In this document: one piece after another, positions 1-4,709 of the stretch
Numbering within the stretch: the stretch's first letter is position 1
How the letters are laid out: each line of letters begins with the position of its first letter
DNA from: Chloroflexota bacterium
GTDB taxonomy: Bacteria > Chloroflexota > Limnocylindria > Limnocylindrales > CSP1-4
Direction of reading: 5' to 3'
Length of the DNA stretch: 6,974 nucleotides
Assembly: GCA_003158495.1 (NCBI GenBank)
Contig: PMJT01000183.1
Span: 581-7,554 of the forward strand
Program-made: the position numbers and the translations under genes
The notes under the pieces: generated by a model
Told to the model about the DNA's origin: nothing
Databases searched by the model: none
The model's input: the letters and a program-made list of their open reading frames with translations, nothing else

Positions 1-315
1 CAGGCGCGAACCGTTCGGACGGAACTGCGCGTCACCAAGAACCGGGCCGTGGTCACGGTCCAGGACGACGGCCAGGGCTTCGACCTGGAGGCGGCGGAAC
101 ACAGACGCAAGGGTGGCGGGCTTGGCCTGCTCGGCATTTCCAGGCAGGCTCGCTGGCTCGGTGGCTCGTCTTCCGTGCGCACTTCGATCGGGTCTGGCAC
201 GCTGGTGAGGATTTCCATACCAATTGCCCGACACGCGGGAACGCGGGCCGGATACCCTGGAACGAGCAGCGACACCGCTGCTGGCGGCGGACGCAACGGA
301 GAAGGCAAATCGTGA
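1..315 (+). CDS. Sensor histidine kinase, C-terminal ATP-binding end (partial, 5' end outside window)
   Basis: The frame is open from base 1 to the TGA at 313-315, giving the last 104 residues of a kinase whose start lies upstream. Visible are a G1 box (VQDDGQGFD, residues 20-28 of the fragment) and a G2 box (GLGLLGIS, 40-47). After these come LGG and a GSGTLVRISIPI strand near 64-75. This spacing is typical of the HATPase_c domain of the NarX/DegS/LiaS kinase class (HPK7), which partners NarL-type regulators. It would bind ATP and phosphorylate a histidine in a dimerisation domain that is not in the window. The last 29 residues, rich in Gly, Ala, Arg and Thr, form a low-complexity tail beyond the domain. 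The stop overlaps the start of the response regulator, so the two are probably co-translated and form a cognate pair. The sensed signal cannot be inferred. Confidence 0.86.
   Translation, partial: QARTVRTELRVTKNRAVVTVQDDGQGFDLEAAEHRRKGGGLGLLGISRQARWLGGSSSVRTSIGSGTLVRISIPIARHAGTRAGYPGTSSDTAAGGGRNGEGKS
298..305 (+). promoter_or_regulatory. Ribosome binding site of the response regulator
   Basis: GGAGAAGG lies inside the end of the kinase gene, 6 bases before the GTG at 312. It supports the GTG start and the GTGA stop/start overlap. Confidence 0.7.
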
Positions 316-983
316 ACGAGCATGCTCGAGTTCTGCTGATCGACGATCACGAGATGGCCCGCCGCGGCCTCCGCGCGATGCTCTCGGCGGCGGACTGGAT
401 CGAAGTCTGCGGGGAGGGCGACTCATGCGAGTCCGGCCTCAAGCTGGCCGAGGAACTCCAGCCGGATATGGTCATGCTCGACATCCGCATGCCGGGCATG
501 GATGGGCTGGCCTGCCTCGAGCGCCTCAAGGCCAAACACCCCCGCATGGCCGTGGTCATCGTGACGCTCTACGACGACCGCCGCTACGTCCTTGAAGCCA
601 TCCGCCGCGGCGCCGCGGGCTATCTCCTCAAGGACGCCAGCACGGCCGAGGTAATCCAGACGCTGCATAACGTCGCCAACGGCCAGCTGGCCGTGGAGCC
701 GCAACTCCTGCGCGAAGCCCTGGCAATCCGCGACGAGGCCCCGCCGGCCGGCGAGTCGGCCCGCCAGCGCGCCGAGCAGTACGCGCTGACCCCGCGAGAG
801 CACGATGTGCTCTTGCTCGTGGCCGAAGGGATGACGAACAAGGAGATCGGCGGACGCCTCTCGATCACGGAAGACACGGTCAAGAAGCACGTCCAGAACA
901 TCATCTGGAAGCTGCGCGCCGCAGACCGGACGCAGGCCGCCATCATGGCCCTCAAGTTGGGTCTGCTCGAAAACGTCGACTGA
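312..983 (+). CDS. NarL/FixJ-family response regulator (REC + LuxR-type HTH)
   Basis: This 223-residue protein is of normal length for the NarL/DegU/LiaR family. The receiver domain (about 5-120) has the acidic pair D11-D12, phospho-acceptor D57 (MLDIRMPGMDG), T85 and K107 (GYLLKD). A linker of about 30 residues leads to a LuxR-type helix-turn-helix at about 157-218 (LTPREHDVLLLVAEGMTNKEIG, then TEDTVKKHVQNI). Phosphorylation by the preceding kinase would promote dimerisation and DNA binding. The GTG start overlaps the kinase stop by 4 bases and has a good ribosome binding site. In Bacillus subtilis the similar pair DegS-DegU sits not far from late flagellar genes including flaG, and flaG follows here too. 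That is only a parallel; targets cannot be read from the sequence. Confidence 0.95.
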   Translation: MNEHARVLLIDDHEMARRGLRAMLSAADWIEVCGEGDSCESGLKLAEELQPDMVMLDIRMPGMDGLACLERLKAKHPRMAVVIVTLYDDRRYVLEAIRRGAAGYLLKDASTAEVIQTLHNVANGQLAVEPQLLREALAIRDEAPPAGESARQRAEQYALTPREHDVLLLVAEGMTNKEIGGRLSITEDTVKKHVQNIIWKLRAADRTQAAIMALKLGLLENVD

Positions 984-1014
984 CCCTGAAGGACCGCCGC
1001 TGAGGCCGGAACGA

Positions 1015-1034
1015 CCGCAGAGCAGGCTCTGTGG
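1015..1034 (+). other. Stem-loop after the response regulator gene
   Basis: CCGCAGAG (1015-1022) pairs with CTCTGTGG (1027-1034), one pair being G-U, around a CAGG loop. It begins 32 bases past the stop codon. GGGCAAG follows instead of a T-run, so it is not a standard intrinsic terminator. It may protect the mRNA 3' end or assist Rho-dependent termination. Confidence 0.4.
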
Positions 1035-1064
1035 GGGCAAGTGTTGGCGTCTGGCAACGTTATT

Positions 1065-1091
1065 GGGGTTTTCCCTGTCAGGAATAACCCC
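1065..1091 (+). other. Strong stem-loop or dyad upstream of the flaG promoter
   Basis: GGGGTTTTCC (1065-1074) pairs with the bases at 1081-1091 (GGAATAACCCC) as a 10-base-pair stem with T1085 bulged and a CTGTCA loop. The stretch around it is more AT-rich than the rest of the window. No T-run follows on either strand. It ends 7 bases before the -35-like element of the candidate flaG promoter, so it could be a weak terminator of the upstream operon or a protein-binding dyad. Confidence 0.45.
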
Positions 1092-1098
1092 TAAACGG

Positions 1099-1125
1099 TC
1101 AAGTCGGGCCGTCGTCGCCCGATGA
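1099..1125 (+). promoter_or_regulatory. Candidate sigma-28 (FliA/SigD-type) promoter for flaG
   Basis: TCAAGTCG (1099-1106), 11 bases, then CCCGATGA (1118-1125). The enteric sigma-28 consensus is TAAAGTTT-N11-GCCGATAA, so spacing is exact and the CCGAT core is intact. The same TCAAGTCG and CCGATGA strings recur at 1617-1644. Transcription would start near 1132, only about 7 bases before the flaG ATG. Confidence 0.48.
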
Positions 1126-1138
1126 CTCAACTACTCAG

Positions 1139-1441
1139 ATGGCAACCAACGACCTGCTCCCAACGGCACTCGTCGCAACCGGAACAGCTCCGGCGGCGAT
1201 CCCCCAGCTGTCCCCCACTCCGGTGGCTGGACAGCGGGATCGTTTCGCCAAGGAGGCCGGACCCGACGTGTCATTCAAGGGGCCGGACGGGTTGACCGAG
1301 GCGTACGCCGTCTTCCAGATCGATCCCGAAAGCAAGCAGCTCCAGGTCATGGTCGTTGACTCTTCGGGCCAGGTCTTGAGGGTGATCCCGCCGCGCTCGG
1401 TCTCCCAGATGATCCAGTCGATGAACAGCTACCGGCCATAG
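1139..1441 (+). CDS. flaG: FlaG-family flagellar protein
   Basis: This 100-residue protein has a variable, Pro/Ala/Thr-rich first half. Its C-terminal half has the FlaG pattern: an AYAVFQID strand (55-62), a second strand LQVMVVDSSGQVLRVIPP (68-85), then a short helix SVSQMIQSM (88-95). The IPP followed by a hydrophobic helix is the family's clearest mark. FlaG proteins are small, poorly understood factors encoded beside flagellin or fliD; loss in some species alters filament length. The ATG at 1139 is the most upstream start in frame, since a stop lies at 1085-1087 with no ATG, GTG or TTG between. No Shine-Dalgarno sequence precedes it. With the candidate promoter ending at 1125, the mRNA may be nearly leaderless. 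The family call rests on a short domain. Confidence 0.82.
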   Translation: MATNDLLPTALVATGTAPAAIPQLSPTPVAGQRDRFAKEAGPDVSFKGPDGLTEAYAVFQIDPESKQLQVMVVDSSGQVLRVIPPRSVSQMIQSMNSYRP

Positions 1442-1446
1442 GCCGG
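1432..1446 (+). other. GC hairpin across the flaG stop codon
   Basis: CCGGCC (1432-1437), ATA, GGCCGG (1441-1446) form a perfect 6-base-pair arm pair that includes the TAG stop at 1439-1441. No T-run follows. The same arms recur between cheY and cheB (3271-3286). Confidence 0.4.
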
Positions 1447-1616
1447 CTCGGTTCCACGACTCATTCATCCGACCACTTATCTTCGACGCGCCGACCGAAC
1501 CCTCCCGGACGAAGCCGGTCGCGGCGCTTCGGCGTAGCACCTCTTGCCGTCGCCGCCCGACCCGGGTGACCACCGAAAGGCGCCGCCGACCCCCAACCCG
1601 ACAGGCAATGCGTCGT

Positions 1617-1644
1617 TCAAGTCGTGACCCGACTCGACCGATGA
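1617..1644 (+). promoter_or_regulatory. Candidate sigma-28-type promoter for the cheC-cheD-cheY group
   Basis: TCAAGTCG (1617-1624), 12 bases, then ACCGATGA (1637-1644). The -35-like octamer is identical to that before flaG, and the -10-like element differs only in its first base. The bases after it are also similar (GACTCAACTA before flaG, GACCAGCTA here). It would give a leader of about 85 bases before the cheC ATG. Confidence 0.5.
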
Positions 1645-1655
1645 CCAGCTAGATC

Positions 1656-1707
1656 GAAGCGGCTTCACCGGCCGCATCGAGGCCGTCGGGACCCCAGGTC
1701 GCGACCT
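1656..1707 (+). other. Inverted repeats in the cheC leader
   Basis: Three dyads lie between the candidate start site and the ribosome binding site: GAAGC-G-GCTTC (1656-1666), CGGCC-7-GGCCG (1669-1685), and the perfect 12-base palindrome AGGTCGCGACCT (1696-1707). They could be a folded 5' leader or, for the palindrome, a dimeric protein's operator. No known riboswitch is recognised. Confidence 0.35.
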
Positions 1708-1721
1708 CTGGCACACTCGTC

Positions 1722-1726
1722 AAGGA
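1722..1726 (+). promoter_or_regulatory. Ribosome binding site of cheC
   Basis: AAGGA, 9 bases before the ATG at 1736, supports that start. Confidence 0.6.
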
Positions 1727-1735
1727 TTCGGCCAC

Positions 1736-2380
1736 ATGGCGCTTTCTCTCTCCGAAGCCGGTCAGAACGTCGTCGCAGGGACTTTCGGACGCGCGATGAA
1801 ACGCGCCGGGGAAGCCCTGGGGTCGATGAGCGGCGAGATCATCGATGTCCAGACGCCGATGCTACAGCGGTGCTCGGCGGCCGACGTGCTGACGATGGCA
1901 GGAGGCCCCGAGTCGATCGTCCTCGCCGTCTACGTGGGCATCTGGGGTTCGATCGAGGGCCACGCCCTCTTGCTCTTCTCCCCGCCAGACGCCCACCGGC
2001 TTGCCCAGATACTCCTGGCCGGTCTGCTTGGCCCAGGCGAATTGCCCATAGACGCGACAACCGACGTCCTCGCCTACGACGAGTTGGAACTCTCGGCTCT
2101 GCAGGAGGCAGGCAACGTTACGATCTCCGCCTTCCTCAACGAGCTAGGCATGCATCTCCATGAGCCCTGCCAACCGACCCCGCCGCAGGTCGTCATCGAG
2201 ATGGCCGGGGCTGTACTCGACGCCGTGCTGCTTGACCTTGTGAGCGACGCCGATCAGATGCTGGCCGCGAAGACCACCTTCAGCGAAGGCGGCCGGGCCA
2301 TCGACGGAACACTCCTCGTCTTGCCGCGCGCCGACAGCCTCCGGGTCCTCCTGGATGCTCTCGGAGCGCTCGGGATATGA
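1736..2380 (+). CDS. cheC: CheC-family CheY-P phosphatase and CheD regulator
   Basis: This 214-residue protein is about the usual CheC length. CheC proteins are pseudo-symmetric, each half bearing a phosphatase motif (D/S)-x3-E-x2-N on a helix. The second half shows the motif intact: S120, E124, N127 in LSALQEAGNV, followed by the typical P-QVVIEMAGAVLDAVL strand and helix (150-166). In the first half the matching helix reads SLSEAGQNVVAG (4-15), where E7 and N11 are one residue too far apart, so that site looks degenerate. The protein would remove phosphate from CheY-P near receptors and bind CheD. The ATG has an AAGGA site 9 bases upstream. The stop overlaps the cheD start (ATGA), implying translational coupling that fits the known CheC-CheD partnership. 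A divergent CheX or FliY-like relative is less likely, because there are two CheC-like halves and no SpoA domain. Confidence 0.85.
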   Translation: MALSLSEAGQNVVAGTFGRAMKRAGEALGSMSGEIIDVQTPMLQRCSAADVLTMAGGPESIVLAVYVGIWGSIEGHALLLFSPPDAHRLAQILLAGLLGPGELPIDATTDVLAYDELELSALQEAGNVTISAFLNELGMHLHEPCQPTPPQVVIEMAGAVLDAVLLDLVSDADQMLAAKTTFSEGGRAIDGTLLVLPRADSLRVLLDALGALGI

Positions 2381-2862
2381 CACTCACCGGGAACCCGAGC
2401 CTTCTCGTTGCAGGCATCGGCGAGATGGTCATGAGTTCCAGTTCAGATGCCCATCTCGTGGCCTACGGCCTCGGTTCCTGCATCGCCCTGGCGGTTTGGG
2501 ATCCCCGCACGAAGGTCGGCGGACTGGCGCATTTCATGCTGCCGAACGGTCCTGCCAATGCCGCGAGCCCGGTGAAGTTCATCGACACCGGACTGGACGC
2601 GTTTCTCAAGTCCGTCGAGGCCAAGGGGGCATCCATGAACCGCTCCGTCCTCAAGGCAGCGGGCGGCGCGGCAATGCTCACCGTCGGTGGCGGTCTCGCC
2701 ATCGGCAAGCGCAACGCCGAAGCGATGAACACGGCCCTTGCGCAAAGAGGGCTTTCACTCTCCGCGACAGCGCTTGGTGGAACTGCCGGACGAACCGTTC
2801 AACTTGAAGTGGGCGACGGCCGATTCCTAATCAAGAGCTTGTCTTCCGTTACCGAACTGTAG
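2377..2862 (+). CDS. cheD: CheD chemoreceptor glutamine deamidase
   Basis: CheD hydrolyses specific receptor glutamine side chains to glutamate, tuning receptor output and creating methylation sites. The 161-residue protein has normal length. The N-terminal AGIGEM (12-17) is followed by the hallmark YGLGSCIAL with nucleophile C35. H52 lies in GGLAHFMLP, 17 residues later, the same spacing as Cys27/His44 of Thermotoga CheD. A glycine-rich region (GGAAMLTVGGGLAIGKRN) and a C-terminal GGTAGRTVQLEV...GRFLIK strand pair complete the fold. The threonine six residues before the cysteine in Thermotoga CheD (T21) aligns with A29 here. The start overlaps the cheC stop by 4 bases, with GGAG at 2362-2365 upstream. 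A candidate internal promoter for cheY lies in its 3' end. Confidence 0.95.
   Translation: MTLTGNPSLLVAGIGEMVMSSSSDAHLVAYGLGSCIALAVWDPRTKVGGLAHFMLPNGPANAASPVKFIDTGLDAFLKSVEAKGASMNRSVLKAAGGAAMLTVGGGLAIGKRNAEAMNTALAQRGLSLSATALGGTAGRTVQLEVGDGRFLIKSLSSVTEL
2799..2826 (+). promoter_or_regulatory. Candidate sigma-28-type promoter for cheY inside the cheD 3' end
   Basis: TCAACTTG (2799-2806), 12 bases, then GCCGATTC (2819-2826). It shares TCAA, the spacing and the CCGAT core with the sites before flaG and cheC. It would start transcription about 50 bases before cheY. Being inside a coding region, it could be coincidental. Confidence 0.33.
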
Positions 2863-2871
2863 TCAAAGAGT

Positions 2872-2876
2872 AGGAG
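2872..2876 (+). promoter_or_regulatory. Ribosome binding site of cheY
   Basis: AGGAG, 8 bases before the ATG at 2885, in the 22-base gap after cheD. It fixes the cheY start. Confidence 0.7.
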
Positions 2877-2884
2877 CACCGGCG

Positions 2885-3244
2885 ATGGCAAAGATCCTCG
2901 TCGTTGACGACGCGGCCTTCATGCGTCTGCGGGCGGCGAAGTTGCTCGCCGAGGCTGGCCATCAGGTCCTCGAAGCCGAGAACGGGCGAATCGCGGTCGA
3001 GATGTACTTGCGCGAGCGACCAGACTGCGTCCTCATGGACATCACGATGCCCGAGATGGACGGCCTGGAGGCGTTGGCGGAAATCCGTTCCAAGGACCCG
3101 CACGCCCGGATCGCGATGCTGACCGCGATGGGCCAGCAGGGGATCGTCATGGATGCGATCAAGCGCGGCGCGCGCGACTTCGTGGTGAAGCCGTTCGCCC
3201 CCGACCGCGTCCTGGCAGCCGTCAACAAGCTGCTGGCAGCCTGA
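2885..3244 (+). CDS. cheY: CheY, single-domain chemotaxis response regulator
   Basis: This 119-residue stand-alone receiver domain has the expected CheY length. Visible residues are the acidic pair D8-D9, phospho-acceptor D52 (VLMDITMPEMDG), T80 (MLTAMGQQ) and K102 followed by P103 (FVVKPF). The AFMR run after the acidic pair and MLTAMGQQ are typical of CheY from Gram-positive and Thermotoga-type systems. Phosphorylated by CheA, it would bind the flagellar switch (FliM/FliY). CheC and CheX, encoded on either side, would dephosphorylate it. An AGGAG site 8 bases upstream fixes the start. The gene lies 22 bases after cheD and may be read both from the cheC promoter and from a candidate promoter within cheD. 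A receiver serving another pathway is possible in principle, but the gene context argues for CheY. Confidence 0.92.
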   Translation: MAKILVVDDAAFMRLRAAKLLAEAGHQVLEAENGRIAVEMYLRERPDCVLMDITMPEMDGLEALAEIRSKDPHARIAMLTAMGQQGIVMDAIKRGARDFVVKPFAPDRVLAAVNKLLAA

Positions 3245-3270
3245 GCGTCCGTGGCGCACAGGAGTCACGC

Positions 3271-3286
3271 CCGGCCAACCGGCCGG
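3271..3286 (+). other. GC hairpin between cheY and cheB
   Basis: CCGGCC (3271-3276), AACC, GGCCGG (3281-3286) form a 6-base-pair stem 26 bases after the cheY stop. No T-run follows, so it may act in mRNA stability or pausing and is not a clear terminator. Confidence 0.4.
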
Positions 3287-3327
3287 ACCGGCTCCGCCGC
3301 CCCGCCAATCGAAACGCGAGCGTCAAG

Positions 3328-4605
3328 ATGGCCACCATACGCGTTCTGATCATCGACGACTCAGCCTTCATGCGCCATGCCCTGGCGCGCCTGATCGGGG
3401 AGGCGCCCCAGCTGGAAGTGGTGGGCGCCGCCGCGAACGGCGAGGAAGGGCTCAGGCTTGCCGCGGAGCTCCGGCCCGATGTCATAACCCTCGACGTAGA
3501 GATGCCCGTCCTCGACGGGCTCGGGATGCTCAAGCGGCTCATGCTCGAGACGCCGACGCGCGTCGTCATGCTCTCGAGCCGGACCACGCAGAACGCCCAG
3601 ATCACGCTCGATTCACTCGAATTCGGCGCGATCGACTTCGTGCCCAAGCCGTCGGGCTCGCTGTCCATCGACATCGGCCGCGTCGGCGAAGACCTGATCG
3701 GCAAGATCGAGGCCGCGGCCGCGATGCCCGAGGCCTCGTTCCTGCGCCACCGCCAGGTCGCGGCAATGACCCTGACCCTGGCCAACAACGCGGCTGCCAA
3801 GTCGGCGGCAGCGGCTGCCGGCACGTCGACCCCCGGCGCATCGAATGCGCCCGCTGCCCCCGGCCGGCTGCGGTCCCTGCCGGACATGACGCCCCAGCAC
3901 CGGCAGCCTAGAACCGGGCCTCGCGTCGTGGCCAACCGACTGGTCGTGGTGGCGTCCTCGACCGGCGGCCCGAGCGCTCTCCACACCCTGGTGCGCGGAT
4001 TTCCCGAGTCGCTCGGCGCGGCCGTGGCCATCGTCCAGCACATGCCCCCGGGCTTCACGGCGTCACTCGCCGCCCGACTCGACATGGCCGGCCACATCCG
4101 CTGCAGCGAAGCCACATCGGAGGACGTTCTGGTCGAGGACGAGATCCTGGTTGCTCCGGGCGACCGCCACATGATCTGCTCCGCGAGCGGTCACATACAG
4201 CTCGTCCACCTGCCGCCGGTCAACGGCGTGCGGCCGGCCGCCGATGTCACGCTCCAGGCCGTGGCACCCATCTGGAAGGATCGCCTCCTGTGCGTCGTTC
4301 TGACCGGCATGGGCTTTGACGGGCGCGAGGGCGCCAGAGCAGTGAAGCACCACGGCGGCACGGTCATCTCGCAGGACGAAGCCACGGCGACCATCTACGG
4401 CATGCCGGCCGCGGTTGCCGAAGCCGGCCTGTCCGACCAGGTCCTGCCACTTCACCAGATCGCCGCCGCAGTCGCGGCGTGGTGTACCAGGGGCAAGCCG
4501 GAGGCGTCGACTGGCTCCCGAAGGCCGGCGCAGCAGGCGCCGGACCCTGGCCTCCCACTGGGCAGGCCGGCCCGAGGCGGCGATCGATCGGAGATCGCCT
4601 CCTGA
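3328..4605 (+). CDS. cheB: CheB, chemoreceptor protein-glutamate methylesterase
   Basis: CheB removes methyl groups from receptor glutamates; its receiver domain inhibits the esterase until CheA phosphorylates it. The receiver (1-125) has D10-D11, phospho-acceptor D56 (TLDVEMPVLDG), S83/S84 and K107-P108. A long Ala/Pro-rich linker (about 129-200) precedes the catalytic domain (about 203-393). The catalytic triad is readable as S211 (VASSTGGP), H238 (IVQHMPPGFT) and D331 (LTGMGFDG). At 425 residues it is longer than the E. coli enzyme (349), owing to the linker and to a C-terminal tail of about 32 residues rich in Arg, Pro and Gly after AVAAWCTRG. The ATG at 3328 fits the receiver start, though the ribosome binding site is weak. 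The gene follows cheY after 83 bases; no cheR accompanies it here. Confidence 0.97.
   Translation: MATIRVLIIDDSAFMRHALARLIGEAPQLEVVGAAANGEEGLRLAAELRPDVITLDVEMPVLDGLGMLKRLMLETPTRVVMLSSRTTQNAQITLDSLEFGAIDFVPKPSGSLSIDIGRVGEDLIGKIEAAAAMPEASFLRHRQVAAMTLTLANNAAAKSAAAAAGTSTPGASNAPAAPGRLRSLPDMTPQHRQPRTGPRVVANRLVVVASSTGGPSALHTLVRGFPESLGAAVAIVQHMPPGFTASLAARLDMAGHIRCSEATSEDVLVEDEILVAPGDRHMICSASGHIQLVHLPPVNGVRPAADVTLQAVAPIWKDRLLCVVLTGMGFDGREGARAVKHHGGTVISQDEATATIYGMPAAVAEAGLSDQVLPLHQIAAAVAAWCTRGKPEASTGSRRPAQQAPDPGLPLGRPARGGDRSEIAS
4579..4599 (+). other. Hairpin at the 3' end of cheB
   Basis: GGCGATC (4579-4585) and GATCGCC (4593-4599) pair perfectly around a 7-base loop, ending 3 bases before the TGA stop (4603-4605). 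No T-run follows. Confidence 0.35.
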
Positions 4606-4623
4606 CTCGTGAATAGCCCTCAC

Positions 4624-4650
4624 TCACCAACTCGACGCAATAGCCGATAC
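4624..4650 (+). promoter_or_regulatory. Candidate sigma-28-type promoter for cheW-cheX-cheA
   Basis: GCCGATAC (4643-4650) matches 7 of 8 bases of the sigma-28 -10 element. Eleven bases upstream is TCACCAAC (4624-4631), which keeps only the TCA of the -35-like octamer seen at the other sites. It would give a leader of about 50 bases before cheW. Confidence 0.35.
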
Positions 4651-4694
4651 CTACCAGGAGAGCCCGCAGCCGGAGCACGTCCGGCGCGTGATGT

Positions 4695-4700
4695 AAGGAG
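4695..4700 (+). promoter_or_regulatory. Ribosome binding site deciding the cheW start
   Basis: AAGGAG lies 9 bases before the GTG at 4710. Another GTG at 4705 is in a different frame and too close (4 bases), so 4710 is the start. Confidence 0.7.
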
Positions 4701-4709
4701 AAACGTGCC

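Larger units (their letters stand above)
1442..1735. other. 294-base intergenic region between flaG and cheC
   Basis: I see no convincing gene. The longest plus-strand frame with a start runs from a GTG at 1566 to the TAG at 1650-1652 (28 codons, Arg/Pro-rich, no ribosome binding site). A 79-codon minus-strand frame has low-complexity composition and no recognisable motif. The region holds a candidate promoter (1617-1644), a leader with several inverted repeats (1656-1707) and the cheC ribosome binding site. Bases 1447-1616 show nothing I can assign. Confidence 0.6.

Noticed and set aside
1052..1066. Sigma-54-like sequence TGGCAAC-N4-TTG upstream of flaG
   Set aside because: The required GC of the -12 element is GG here.
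423..1130. 235-codon minus-strand frame opposite the response regulator
   Set aside because: It mirrors the third-position GC bias of a clear plus-strand gene and runs into the intergenic hairpins; its translation shows no domain.
984..1138. Possible cyclic-di-GMP riboswitch upstream of flaG
   Set aside because: The hairpins do not show the conserved GEMM junction and loop sequences.
1274..1299. TCAA-N17-CCGAG within flaG
   Set aside because: It is one base off the sigma-28-like core, lies inside coding sequence and does not precede a gene.
1566..1652. 28-codon plus-strand frame (GTG start) before cheC
   Set aside because: It has no ribosome binding site, is Arg/Pro-rich and overlaps the promoter-like motif.
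1477..1716. 79-codon minus-strand frame in the flaG-cheC gap
   Set aside because: It is rich in Arg, Ser and Pro with no motif or credible ribosome binding site, and overlaps the candidate cheC promoter and leader.
1709..1725. TGGCAC just before the cheC ribosome binding site, resembling a sigma-54 -24 element
   Set aside because: No -12 TTGC element at the required spacing.
3222..4172. 316-codon minus-strand frame opposite cheB
   Set aside because: It is Ser/Arg/Ala-rich low-complexity sequence, antisense to an unambiguous cheB; typical of high-GC shadow frames.
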